64,000 nt of DNA from JACMLC01 sp963720235 (lineage in GTDB: Bacteria; Acidobacteriota; Blastocatellia; Pyrinomonadales; Pyrinomonadaceae): NCBI GenBank assembly GCA_963720235.1, contig OY970389.1:1302001-1366000 (forward strand), in the 5' to 3' direction. Below the pieces are notes generated by a model that was not told the DNA's origin, did no database searches, and worked only from the letters and a program-made list of their open reading frames with translations. Positions 43,949 to 51,917 of the stretch are shown piece after piece. Position numbers and translations under genes: made by a program. The first letter of the stretch is position 1. Each line of letters opens with the position of its first letter.

Positions 43949-43981
43949 AGAGCCGCTCTACCCTCGCAGTAGAGCGGCTCT
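43949..43981 (-). terminator. Terminator-like hairpin after the muramidase gene
   Basis: A perfect 13-bp stem (AGAGCCGCTCTAC with its complement, 7-nt loop CCTCGCA). On the minus strand it is followed by TTTGTTG, 35 nt after the muramidase stop. The same CCCTCGCAGTAGAGCGGCTC text recurs in the duplicated elements at 46811 and (with one change) 49437. Confidence 0.55.
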
Positions 43982-44015
43982 GAAGCAGTTTCCAAGAAGA
44001 GTAATGAAGTATATT

Positions 44016-44825
44016 CTAGGGGATAGCTAGAACTTGCCCCGCCCTTATCAGATTGGAATCTGTAATCTCATTGGCCTGGCAGATTGCAGTTACTGTGGTG
44101 CCGTACCGATTGGCAATGGAGTCCAACGTATCGCCGGATTGCACCGTATAGGTCTGTGTCTGAGAAGTCGCAGGCGGATTGTTGGGAGGGCAGTTGATTG
44201 CCGTTGCGCTCGCTGGTGAGTTAATAAACGCTTCCAGGTCGTCGGATGAACCGTTGAAATAATCTAAATCTATGTTGCCTGCTATCCCGGCGACGGTGCC
44301 TGTTGAGGAGTATTGCCAGAACGTCCAGTTGTCCCACCCGTTCACTTGCGACGGCGCTGAAACCTCATACTCTGAAATCCACAAAGGGTAACTCCCGAAC
44401 CCGCCTGTCATATACTCGTTCCAGAAAGACGGCCCCGTATAGATTATCGGCTGACGCCCTAATCCTTGCTCTACCAGACCGAGCCACGTTTGGACGCCAC
44501 TGATGAGGTTGCTGCCTGTGCCGCTTTCTAATTCTACGTCGAGAACAGGTGGAAGGTCACTGTCATCCAAACTCCCGACGGTTTTAAGAAAAAGGTTTGC
44601 TTGTTGCGTGGGGTCATCTGCCGTCACGAAGAAGTGATATGTTCCGCGGACAATCCCGGCAGCGCGCATCCCCTGCCAGTTAGTGGTGAATTGTTTGTCT
44701 ATCAATGTTGCGCCGTAGGTCGCTCTGGCGAACGCGAACGCGATGCCAGCCTGTTTCACGGTTTGCCAATCTACGTTCCCCTGCCATTCAGAAACGTCTA
44801 TACCTGTGAGCCGCGCTTGTGACAT
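44016..44825 (-). CDS. GH25 muramidase (lysozyme) with LysM domain
   Basis: A 269-residue enzyme. The N-terminal ~200 residues are a glycoside hydrolase family 25 barrel that cleaves peptidoglycan: GIDVSEWQGNVDW, PPVLDVELE with the catalytic acids, the PIIYTGPSFWNEYM strand and the WDNWTFWQYS end. A linker leads to a LysM domain (YTVQSGDTLDSIANRYGTTVTAICQAN) that anchors to peptidoglycan. There is no signal peptide although the target is outside the cytoplasm, so release by lysis or a dedicated injector is implied. No phage genes adjoin. Confidence 0.88.
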   Translation of the reverse strand: MSQARLTGIDVSEWQGNVDWQTVKQAGIAFAFARATYGATLIDKQFTTNWQGMRAAGIVRGTYHFFVTADDPTQQANLFLKTVGSLDDSDLPPVLDVELESGTGSNLISGVQTWLGLVEQGLGRQPIIYTGPSFWNEYMTGGFGSYPLWISEYEVSAPSQVNGWDNWTFWQYSSTGTVAGIAGNIDLDYFNGSSDDLEAFINSPASATAINCPPNNPPATSQTQTYTVQSGDTLDSIANRYGTTVTAICQANEITDSNLIRAGQVLAIP

Positions 44826-45004
44826 AAAGACCTCCTGCTTGAAGTTTCTGAATCCCAGTCCTATCAGTCCTCACTCTTCATCAGTTCAAAGAGGGCTGTG
44901 ACCACCGGCCTGGAACTGGCTATCGCCAAGCCGATGGTCATTTTGATTTCAGTACGAACCTGTGACCGCCTTCGCCCGCGCACACGGAATTTGCGGACTT
45001 ATGA

Positions 45005-45544
45005 CTAAGCAATAGCGAAGTTGATTTCAGCCGTCGCCGCCGTCATGTCTGCCGTAGTCATGCTCACGGTGAGCGTGACACCCGGAATCGTAGTGCTATC
45101 TGTGTATATGCCACTATTCGCTGAGATCTGAGTCGATTTCTTCACTATCTCATAAGCATCCTGTTGCGCCGGAAGCCAATCCCACGCCATCACCTGAAAC
45201 TGATTCGTTGCGTTTGGTCTCGTGGCAAATCCAAATGCCCATGCACAGCTGGGTGCGACGACAGAGACCAGTACGTAGCATCCGTTTCCGGTAGCGTCGA
45301 AACCTATACTGTACATGGAGGCATCAACCGTCCCGCCGCCACTTGGAATAGTTACGGCAGGCATGATGGGCTCCCCCTGTTGGTTGGCGTAGTTGCCACA
45401 ATGAGGAACCACGTTGAAGTCAACCGTCAGTTGCCAAGTGAGTCCGTTTTGAATGACAATGGCGAGGTCGTTGCGCCCTTCGTGATTATTGAGAACCGAT
45501 TCGACAATGCTGGTGAGATCGGTACTGAAACTGATATCGGCCAT
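45005..45544 (-). CDS. Unknown 179-residue beta-rich protein next to the muramidase
   Basis: A 179-residue soluble protein with no signal peptide or membrane segment, rich in Thr, Ala, Val and Ser, with strands predicted throughout (LAIVIQNGLTWQLTVDF, MYSIGFDATGNGCYVLVSV). The middle loosely recalls small pore-forming folds such as aegerolysins, but I cannot assign it. It lies 180 nt upstream of the muramidase on the same strand; both lack export signals, so they could be delivered together. Confidence 0.6.
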   Translation of the reverse strand: MADISFSTDLTSIVESVLNNHEGRNDLAIVIQNGLTWQLTVDFNVVPHCGNYANQQGEPIMPAVTIPSGGGTVDASMYSIGFDATGNGCYVLVSVVAPSCAWAFGFATRPNATNQFQVMAWDWLPAQQDAYEIVKKSTQISANSGIYTDSTTIPGVTLTVSMTTADMTAATAEINFAIA

Positions 45545-45954
45545 TGCTTTTCTCCTTTGATATTGAGGTTGAGAACTGGCCCGACTTTATCCATTTTTAG
45601 ACGGCAAACCACGACGGCGTTCAAAAAGTCTTTCCAGTCAACAGCTAACTCTTTTATCCACGTCGCTTGTTTCCAAATAGATAAAACGCAGGCTAAGAAG
45701 CTGGTTTTCACCAGCCGTGAGTGTGTGCGATTTGCTGCTGAAACTCCGGCGATGCACACCATAGCCGTAACGACACATTGCTCTTTGAATTGACCGTATA
45801 GAGCGACTTGGCTATGATGCGAAACACCTCAGGTTTCTGAACTGACCACTACTGCGCCAGTTTGTTGCATACTCTAATCCAAAGCCGATTGACGAGTCCT
45901 GACGCTGTGCGGACAAAGTTCGGACATAATGCGGACAAAGAGTGACACTTTGGC
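45545..45954. other. Divergent intergenic region
   Basis: No supported gene. A minus-strand frame of 111 codons (45427-45762) overlaps the unknown gene and has no family features. The right end holds the direct-repeat operator candidate at 45910-45937. Confidence 0.55.
45910..45937 (+). promoter_or_regulatory. Three CGGACA direct repeats at 11-bp spacing
   Basis: CGGACA occurs at 45910-45915, 45921-45926 and 45932-45937, exactly one helical turn apart, ending 17 nt before the start of a gene for an OmpR/PhoB-type winged-helix regulator. PhoB-like proteins bind tandem direct repeats of this period, so this looks like the regulator's own operator. Confidence 0.6.
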
Positions 45955-46578
45955 ATGAGCAAGCAACCGAACCACTTTTATGCCTTCGGTCTTTTCCTCC
46001 TTGATGCATCGGAACGTCGCTTGTCTCGCGGCGGACAGGTCATCCAACTGACGCCAAGACAATTCGAGCTTCTCTGGCTGTTCGTGCAAAACAGCGGGCA
46101 TATCCTCACCAAGCATGAATTGATCGAAACAATCTGGCCCGATACTTTTGTAGAGGAAGGCACGCTCACCCGCAGCATCTCAAGGCTTCGCGAACTTCTG
46201 GCACAAGATGCTGAAAACCGGTACATTGAAACTATCCCCAGGCAGGGCTATCGCTTCGTTGCGGATGTGACCGAAGTCCGCGCCAAAGAAAAATCTCTCA
46301 CCCCGTCACATGTAGAGATAGAACAACCAGAGATTGCGGCCCGGCAAGATTCACTGGCAAGTATTTTAGACCCTTACGTTCTGAGGTCTATAGACTGGTA
46401 TCTTCGAGCACTTAAGCAATGTCAGTTATCTAGAGAGAGGCTACTGCTCAAGATAGATAAAAGTGAACAAAGAGTTGAACTCGTAGCGGCGTATGATGAT
46501 TACATTGCGTCCGTAGACCAGGCGCGCCGTTTTGGCGATGATCTTCTTAAAGACCTTGATAGGTTTTACAGTCAATAA
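45955..46578 (+). CDS. Winged-helix regulator of the OmpR/CadC type
   Basis: A 207-residue protein. Residues about 8-100 form an OmpR/PhoB-type DNA-binding domain (YAFGLFLLDASERRL, LTPRQFELLWLFVQNSGHILTKHELIETIWPD, GTLTRSISRLRELL, YIETIPRQGYRFVADV). This is the form used by CadC/ToxR-like regulators in acidobacteria. Those usually continue with a transmembrane helix and TPR or TolB domains; here only a soluble helical C-terminus of about 100 residues follows, with no membrane segment. The CGGACA repeats directly upstream suggest autoregulation. An attC-like structure begins 22 nt after its stop. Confidence 0.85.
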   Translation: MSKQPNHFYAFGLFLLDASERRLSRGGQVIQLTPRQFELLWLFVQNSGHILTKHELIETIWPDTFVEEGTLTRSISRLRELLAQDAENRYIETIPRQGYRFVADVTEVRAKEKSLTPSHVEIEQPEIAARQDSLASILDPYVLRSIDWYLRALKQCQLSRERLLLKIDKSEQRVELVAAYDDYIASVDQARRFGDDLLKDLDRFYSQ

Positions 46579-46599
46579 ATATTAGCCATCAGAGTGCGA

Positions 46600-46700
46600 C
46601 TAACGCCCGAATTAACCCGCCCACGCGCGCGCAGCCTTCAACATCATCGGAGCATGAAAGGAATGCGCTCGCGGGGGCAGGTTCAATGAGTTGTTAGGTC
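46600..46700. other. attC-like recombination site structure
   Basis: The two ends form arms of about 28 nt. On the minus strand the left end begins CCTAACAACTCATTGAACC and the right end closes GGGTTAATTCGGGCGTTAG. They pair at the outer CTAAC, are unpaired for about five bases, then pair again over AACC and the following GC-rich run. This R-box, spacer, L-box layout is that of an integron attC site. The 7-bp outer box at the right end departs from the GTTRRRY consensus, and no integrase gene is present. Confidence 0.45.
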
Positions 46701-46767
46701 TATAATCTTATGCGACGGAAAGAAAAGACAGGTTACTCCAAATACGGCCTAACAACTCATTGAACCG
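46679..46767. repeat. 19-bp inverted repeat of the attC-like end
   Basis: GGTTCAATGAGTTGTTAGG (46680-46698) and its exact complement (46748-46766) face each other across about 50 nt. The second copy is only a half-site; its missing partner is not found downstream. Confidence 0.7.
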
Positions 46768-46810
46768 GAGCGCGGGACAACACTTTTTTAATCATCTACG
46801 AACATAAGCT

Positions 46811-46988
46811 TGTGTGCCAGATGTGTGCCAACTCAGCCAAACCTTACAATCTCAACCAGACTTAGCCATAAAAGCAAGATGCGGAAGAGCAATGAATTAT
46901 TACTCTTCCGCACTCAGCAAAACTTAATACCACAGCTTGAATTAGCCCTCGCAGTAGAGCGGCTCTCTTTATTTGCTAACCGAAACTA
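46811..46988. repeat. 178-bp duplicated element, copy 1
   Basis: About 90% identical by eye to 49437-49614, in the same orientation. It begins TGTGTGCCAGATGTGTGCCA and contains a hairpin with a 10-bp stem (TGCGGAAGAG). It ends with a GCAGTAGAGCGGCTCTC segment. It lies after the stop of the minus-strand gene 47016-47579. A 61-codon frame through it is not supported as a gene. Confidence 0.8.
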
Positions 46989-47015
46989 TCAATAACTAAA
47001 AAGGACTTTCGGAGA

Positions 47016-47579
47016 TTAAGGGACAATCTCAAATGTTATTGTATTGGAGTGAATTTCATTGTCGTAGAACTGACGTTTTATCTTCAACTCATAATGTCCT
47101 GCTTCGAGAGGCGGATACCAGCTTTTTAAATAAATAAATCCTACTTGCTTGGATTCATTTGGTTGAAGCTCAATGGATTTTACGCTGTCGCCCGCAGGAC
47201 CATATTTCTCTATCTTTGCTATCTGTTTTGAGACTTCAGGGAGATATGCCACTTCTTGACCATCTTTTCGCAGCTTCAAGCGATTTTGTAACAAAGGGTT
47301 GCTCCATCCAATGACTGTTCGTCGGTTCATCTTGTTTGTCATTATGAGGGCGATGTCAACATTTTCTCCTACCTTGTAGCTGGTTTTAGTTACATAATCA
47401 CTCACGTGGTCATCGTACTCCACCGGAGCGATTGTCAATTCAATGTTGCGCTCCGGCATGGACTGTTCTGTGCGCTCTTGATCTTCAAGCTTTCGTTCCT
47501 GAGCCTGTCTGACCTGATTGCTGCTGATAACGAGTGCCACTAGCAATGTAAGCACAAGCATAAATGATACTTTTCTCAT
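47016..47579 (-). CDS. Exported protein with Ig-like domain, unknown function
   Basis: A 187-residue protein with a signal peptide (KVSFMLVLTLLVALVISSNQV) and a mature domain of all-beta type. Its pattern (YKVGENVDIALIMTNKMNRRTVI, later LQPNESKQVGFIYL and LEAGHYELKIKRQFYDNEIHSNTITFEI) resembles intracellular proteinase-inhibitor/BsuPI-like or fibronectin-like domains. ATG 47579 is chosen for AGGAG just upstream. It follows the larger secreted-protein gene by 53 nt and may be co-transcribed with it. Confidence 0.65.
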   Translation of the reverse strand: MRKVSFMLVLTLLVALVISSNQVRQAQERKLEDQERTEQSMPERNIELTIAPVEYDDHVSDYVTKTSYKVGENVDIALIMTNKMNRRTVIGWSNPLLQNRLKLRKDGQEVAYLPEVSKQIAKIEKYGPAGDSVKSIELQPNESKQVGFIYLKSWYPPLEAGHYELKIKRQFYDNEIHSNTITFEIVP

Positions 47580-47632
47580 GGTTTCTCCTTTACGCTGCTG
47601 TTCATAGATACTAATAAGCATCTTCAAGGATA

Positions 47633-49291
47633 TCAAGGCCATCCCCATCCTTCACCCTCAACATAGATATTTGTATCCGGTGGAGGAGCCTGACCACTGG
47701 GCGGGCATGTGTCCCAATTAACCTGAATATAATTATGGTTATACATTCGGATATAGTTTGTGGCTGTTCCTGTATGAGTTATTTCATTAACGGGGAAACG
47801 AGTGTATGTTCCTGTCATACCCGTAGAAGTGAAAAACACTTCGCCTCCCCAGCTCCAAGGAATTTTTGCAATCGGCTTACTAAAGCGCGGCTGTTTTTCA
47901 CTCCCGGCAGCATAAACTAGATACATTTCATAGAAGCGTTCATTGTAGAGATAGTTCAAGTCACGAATTGCGATATAAGGGCCATCTGTGGCCCAGAGCG
48001 TTGCCGTTCCGTCTGGATTGAAAATTGTGTAGTTGTAAGTGCCTTCTCCGTCCTTAAACCAGCCGGAATCAAAATTTCCGGCGGGATTTCGGATGGTCGC
48101 ACACAGATAGCCTTTATCAGTAAAATGTCCGATTGCATAGGGGTTAGCCAATTGTATAAATATTATTTTGGCATCTTGCATTGACGAGATAAAATTCGTG
48201 ATACCTTGAACAGATAGACTTGCATTAAATGTTATTCCGGGCTGTTCCTCACCGCATCCGTCGCCAAAAAGCATCCCTCTATACTCTTGTAAAGAACAGG
48301 CCGTCACTCGCGGCGGTATTTGCGAAGCCGTAAAGGTAAATTGGTTTGGAGTAATAACCCTGACTCTTACACTGGCGGATAGCTGACACGCGCCATTGCT
48401 GGAAACGTAGTTGACACGTACTTCGTAGGGTTGCGCTCCACTTTCTGTCATCCAATAGAAGTCTCTGAGGTAGTCAACAATAGGACGTAAGGTTCTACCG
48501 CCACCTGTGACTGACCACGTATATGTTCCACCTTCAACTTCCTGTCCAGTTGATGTCGTGACCTGCGCTTGAAGTCCAACCAACGCGCCCGTCAGCGCAT
48601 TCTGATTCGTATTGTTGAGATTAGTCTGCACCTGAGAGGTTGTTGAGTACAAAGCTAAATTAAGATTGCATGGCGTTGGGGACGGACTGGGGGATGGAGA
48701 GGGCGATGGCGACGGCGTCGGGTTGGGGTTCGGGGTAAAATTAAAATCGTCCCAACCCAGTCCATGAGGATCAACTATAGTATGAAAACGGACAGTAGTG
48801 ATTTTCGTTCCATACTGACTCAAATCAAAGAAACCCGGATAGTATGAAGGTTGCCCAATCAAATTTAATGTCCTGGCAAACGCTCCGTTTTCGTAAATAT
48901 CTACCTTAGCCACCGTGCCGAAACTATCGCAGCCAGCCATCCAAAACGTAAAATTTTTCATTGGCCGATTGAAGTTTAAGATAACTTCTCCGAAATTATT
49001 AGACCCGCCTGTGACAGCATGTGGAGCAGAAGAGAAAATACAGAATCCGCAATTATTGATGACGCGAACATTTGAATTAAACTGCGAGGAAAAGCTGACA
49101 CCTGAGGTGAGATATTGGTTAGTGACAATCGTTCCAGATGGGAGATTATCAAAATTTATAAGTGTATCTGCCTGTGCATGAGCTTTCATTCCGCCGATAA
49201 TAAAACCCGCTAGACCAATACCAATTAAGCAGCTAGTAACAAGTCGTCTAATAGTGATGAAAGGTGATATAAAAGAGTGAGGGAACTTCAT
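47633..49291 (-). CDS. Secreted protein with PSPSP linker, unknown function
   Basis: A 552-residue protein with an N-terminal export signal (about residues 18-40, LIGIGLAGFIIGGMKAHAQA). A first beta-sandwich domain at about residues 45-180 (INFDNLPSGTIVTNQYLTSGVSFSS, later VDIYENGAFARTLNL and DDFNF) resembles carbohydrate-binding-type domains in adhesion proteins. A Pro-Ser repeat linker follows (about residues 190-206), then a large C-terminal region rich in aromatic residues and Cys pairs, unassigned. ATG 49291 is chosen; the frame runs further upstream to 49342. The duplicated 178-bp element flanks this gene pair on both sides. Confidence 0.7.
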   Translation of the reverse strand: MKFPHSFISPFITIRRLVTSCLIGIGLAGFIIGGMKAHAQADTLINFDNLPSGTIVTNQYLTSGVSFSSQFNSNVRVINNCGFCIFSSAPHAVTGGSNNFGEVILNFNRPMKNFTFWMAGCDSFGTVAKVDIYENGAFARTLNLIGQPSYYPGFFDLSQYGTKITTVRFHTIVDPHGLGWDDFNFTPNPNPTPSPSPSPSPSPSPTPCNLNLALYSTTSQVQTNLNNTNQNALTGALVGLQAQVTTSTGQEVEGGTYTWSVTGGGRTLRPIVDYLRDFYWMTESGAQPYEVRVNYVSSNGACQLSASVRVRVITPNQFTFTASQIPPRVTACSLQEYRGMLFGDGCGEEQPGITFNASLSVQGITNFISSMQDAKIIFIQLANPYAIGHFTDKGYLCATIRNPAGNFDSGWFKDGEGTYNYTIFNPDGTATLWATDGPYIAIRDLNYLYNERFYEMYLVYAAGSEKQPRFSKPIAKIPWSWGGEVFFTSTGMTGTYTRFPVNEITHTGTATNYIRMYNHNYIQVNWDTCPPSGQAPPPDTNIYVEGEGWGWP

Positions 49292-49667
49292 ACTATAATT
49301 CCTAGATTGAGGGTTGATGGAAGCAGGACTTCCAAGGAACACTGAGCGGGGGAAATTTATTCCTGTTGCGCTAGGGTGTCAAGAAAATAGTTTCCGTGGA
49401 TAACTGCTATAGAAAAGGCCATTGACGAACTGATTTTGTGTGCCAAATGTGTGCCAACTCAGCCAAACCTATCAATCTCAGCCATACTCAGCCACAAAAG
49501 CAAAGTGCGGAAGAGCAATAAATCATTACTCTTCCGCACTCAGCAAAACTTAATACCACAGCTTGAATTAGCCCTCGCAGTAGAAGCGGCTCTCTTTTTC
49601 TGCTGACCGCAACCTTTCCTTAATTATCCGTACCTTAACAATCTGATATGAGGAATAAGTGAAAAAC
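49292..49667. other. Intergenic region with duplicated element
   Basis: No gene seen apart from copy 2 of the 178-bp element. AT-rich stretches near 49380-49430 could hold the promoter of the minus-strand secreted-protein gene, but no clear -35/-10 pair was found. Confidence 0.5.
49437..49614. repeat. 178-bp duplicated element, copy 2
   Basis: Direct repeat of 46811-46988 in the same orientation. The TGCGGAAGAG stem and the segment CAGCAAAACTTAATACCACA are identical; scattered substitutions lie elsewhere, and one extra A sits in the GTAGAAGCGGCTC part. It follows the stop of the minus-strand gene ending at 49668. Confidence 0.8.
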
Positions 49668-50444
49668 TTATTGCTCTCGGAGCCATACATCCCAAGCCCA
49701 ACGACCAACCTGCGCCCCTTGTGTATCTTTGACTTTAGCCCGATACCTGAACCAATTACCATGTTCATCTATTCTTTGAGATTCATGGTATTTAAGCTCT
49801 ATCTTCATCACGCCTAATGATGAGAGCGTATGCAATTCACTTGCCTCTGAAACTCCGTTATGGTTTGTGTCCCGCCAGAGCCGTAAAGAAGTGAAGATAG
49901 AATCTTGGGAACTAATCTCCTTATCGTTGTTTCCACCATGACTTGGCTTGTCATATTCTTTGAGAGCGAGGAATCCATTGGGAGCGGTTGAAGTGGGTTG
50001 AGCCGTATAGTTGCCAAACAGTTCCGAACCGTTATCAATAGCCCCGTTGCCGTTTCTGTCTAAAGAAAGCCAAGCGTCATCTGAATTGGCTGAAGTCCAC
50101 GCCAAGTGTTCTGCTGCACCGTTATTATTCAGGTCAAAATTCACTCCGCCAGCGGCATCAGTTAGATTGAATCCATTGCCTAAAGTATCAATGACTATTG
50201 GTGAAGACGATTCCGAAGTATCACAACAGCAGTCATTAACGCGAACTAAATCAGGAGGGCATCCGGTCGGCGGGAACGCACACTCGTTGGCAGATTGCGT
50301 ACAGATTTCATTATTAGGTTGTACTTCATGGAGACAATTTTCTTCGCAGCTTTGTGGGCAATATATGCTGGCAACAGTGTTGATGTCACAGGATGTTATA
50401 AATGAATATTCACCGGAGCAACGTACATTACTGTACCCGCAGGA
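49668..50444 (-). pseudogene. C-terminal part of the matrixin-like protease gene, in a shifted frame
   Basis: An open frame of 258 codons with no convincing start: it opens after a TAA at 50445-50447, inside the upstream protease gene. Its first part (ITSCDINTVASIYCPQSC) is what follows the zinc site in matrixin-type proteases, so it continues the protein whose start lies at 50968. A Cys-rich stretch comes next, then EF-hand-like DxNxNG loops (DLNNNGAAEHL, LDRNGNGAIDNGSELFG, DTNHNGVSEASEL) that probably bind calcium. A GTG at 50144 could start a shorter product. Confidence 0.65.
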
Positions 50445-50968
50445 TTAGGACATGTAAGATGATTATCAAGAGAGTAGCAATGTCCTATTTCATGTCTCAT
50501 TATTCCTCTGAGGAAATTGAGGTGGTTTTGCGACCAGTTTGCTCTAAAATTTTTATATACCACAGTGTCGGCTACTTGAGTAATACCTCCCGTGTCTGCC
50601 TGGGTCGTGATAGCCGATGCCCAATCGTTTTTCCTATCTTGATAATTAACCCAGTGTACGTTAATACTTCCAATGGGCGGCGGGGTTGAACTCCATGTAA
50701 ATCCAATGAAGGTTACATGAGTACAGGCGATGACTCCTAACGCGTTCCACTCTTGAAAAGCTTCTACTATTTTGTCCCGTTCAACTTGAGTAAATTCGGT
50801 GTCTATTGTAACTGTTACTTGTGCATAATGCGCCCATCTTGGGAGAGAAAGGCTTATTGGCGGGTTACAACAACCGCTTTGGGCGCTCGTACTGGGAGTT
50901 AAAAGCGTCCATCCTAACCATGTGATTACTGCCAACACTACGATGGGGGAGAGGCGTAGTTTTTTCAT
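50396..50968 (-). CDS. Matrixin-like secreted metalloprotease, truncated by a frameshift
   Basis: A 190-residue exported protein (signal about residues 5-29). The zinc motif HEIGHCYSLDNH (HExxHxxxxxxH) near residue 163 is followed by GTVMY, the Met-turn, as in metzincins of the matrixin group. After VMY the frame runs through eight odd residues to a stop at 50396, whereas the -1 frame continues with RCSGEYSFITSCDINTVASIYC. A one-base loss around 50420-50430 would explain this. It is 5 nt downstream of an exported-protein gene in an apparent operon. Confidence 0.75.
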   Translation of the reverse strand: MKKLRLSPIVVLAVITWLGWTLLTPSTSAQSGCCNPPISLSLPRWAHYAQVTVTIDTEFTQVERDKIVEAFQEWNALGVIACTHVTFIGFTWSSTPPPIGSINVHWVNYQDRKNDWASAITTQADTGGITQVADTVVYKNFRANWSQNHLNFLRGIMRHEIGHCYSLDNHLTCPNPAGTVMYVAPVNIHL

Positions 50969-50973
50969 GGAGT

Positions 50974-51723
50974 TTATTTTTTAGGAGACCGTGAGGATTT
51001 TGCAGTTGCGGCTCGCAACTCATTAAGGAAAGTTGACTCGTCTGCGCCTTTTTGAGCAGCAATAGGGTGTGTGACAGGATTGTCCAGTAGCGCAATTTTG
51101 CCCGCTTTAAGTTCATACCCGGTCAGGATATTAAAGTTTATTTGTTTATCGTCGCGCGTTAAAAATAGGACATAGCGTTGTCCAACGACAGGCATACCTT
51201 GCGCGCTAATGAACGATAGAGTGATATGTCCTGAAGGAAAGCGCACACGGCCCCCCGGTCGTTCCGCAATCAGTGAATCACCCCGACTTAATGAAAGACC
51301 GCTTTCATCTTTCAGTATTTCATCAATCCTAATTTTGAACTCGGAATAGACTCCTGTTTTGTCAGTGGATAAGTGCGCCTGAGCATCAAGCACTTCGCCA
51401 ATTATCACAGCCTTACTTTTATCTACAGGAAAAGCTGTAAGTCCGACCATCCAATGAGCACTTGAGGTAATGGCTTCTACATACTCACTTACCGGAATTT
51501 GTGCTTCATTGTACTTATCACCTATCGCGCGCCTTCTTGCCCGTTCTTCACTATTTGTTGGTTCTGGGGCCGTAAACTCAACAATTGGAAATTGGCTTTG
51601 ATATTCATCAAGTGGTTGTTTTTGTGAAGGCTCACTCTTTTTGTTTTGAGCGCGCAAGACAACAAGCGCACTTATAACTGTAAGGGACAAAAGTATAAGT
51701 ATGGTTCTGATTTTGATTGACAT
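50974..51723 (-). CDS. Exported protein of unknown function
   Basis: A 249-residue protein with an N-terminal signal or anchor (KIRTILILLSLTVISALVVL). A charged linker with EERARRRAIGDKYNEAQ follows, then a beta-rich domain (KAVIIGEVLDAQAHLSTDKTGVYSEFKIRIDEILKDE; RVRFPSGHITLSFISAQGMPVVGQRYVLFLT). That pattern recurs in small uncharacterised secreted proteins of acidobacteria with an OB-like fold. ATG 51723 starts the signal peptide. Its stop lies 5 nt before the start of the matrixin-like protease gene. Confidence 0.65.
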   Translation of the reverse strand: MSIKIRTILILLSLTVISALVVLRAQNKKSEPSQKQPLDEYQSQFPIVEFTAPEPTNSEERARRRAIGDKYNEAQIPVSEYVEAITSSAHWMVGLTAFPVDKSKAVIIGEVLDAQAHLSTDKTGVYSEFKIRIDEILKDESGLSLSRGDSLIAERPGGRVRFPSGHITLSFISAQGMPVVGQRYVLFLTRDDKQINFNILTGYELKAGKIALLDNPVTHPIAAQKGADESTFLNELRAATAKSSRSPKK

Positions 51724-51851
51724 ATTTATGCTCAGATTGAGAGGTGATGGGAGGCTACTTGTTATAAACATCACTTGATGACGACAAAGTAGCTGAGAGC
51801 GGCGGCAGTATGTCACACTCAATTGCAAATAGCTATAATAGAAGCAACTAC

Positions 51852-51890
51852 AAAAAAATCGCCTGTCCGTAGCGCTCCACAGACAGGCGA
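51852..51890 (-). terminator. Intrinsic terminator after the beta-lactamase-like gene
   Basis: On the minus strand TCGCCTGTC (9 bp) pairs with GACAGGCGA across a 14-nt loop and is followed by seven Ts. It lies 28 nt after the stop of the gene at 51918-53636. Confidence 0.8.
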
Positions 51891-51917
51891 TTCGGGAAAT
51901 CGAGAAAACGGAAATTG

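Noticed and set aside
44899..44939. Inverted repeat between the 179-residue gene and the muramidase
   Set aside because: About 10 bp with a wobble pair and an inner hairpin, but no T-run, no second copy and no link to a start codon; not strong enough to call.
45427..45762. 111-codon minus-strand frame
   Set aside because: Overlaps the start of the better-supported 179-residue gene in another frame and lacks a signal, domain or ribosome site.
46810..46995. 61-codon frame inside the duplicated element
   Set aside because: The second copy at 49437 does not keep the frame, so the element is not conserved as protein.
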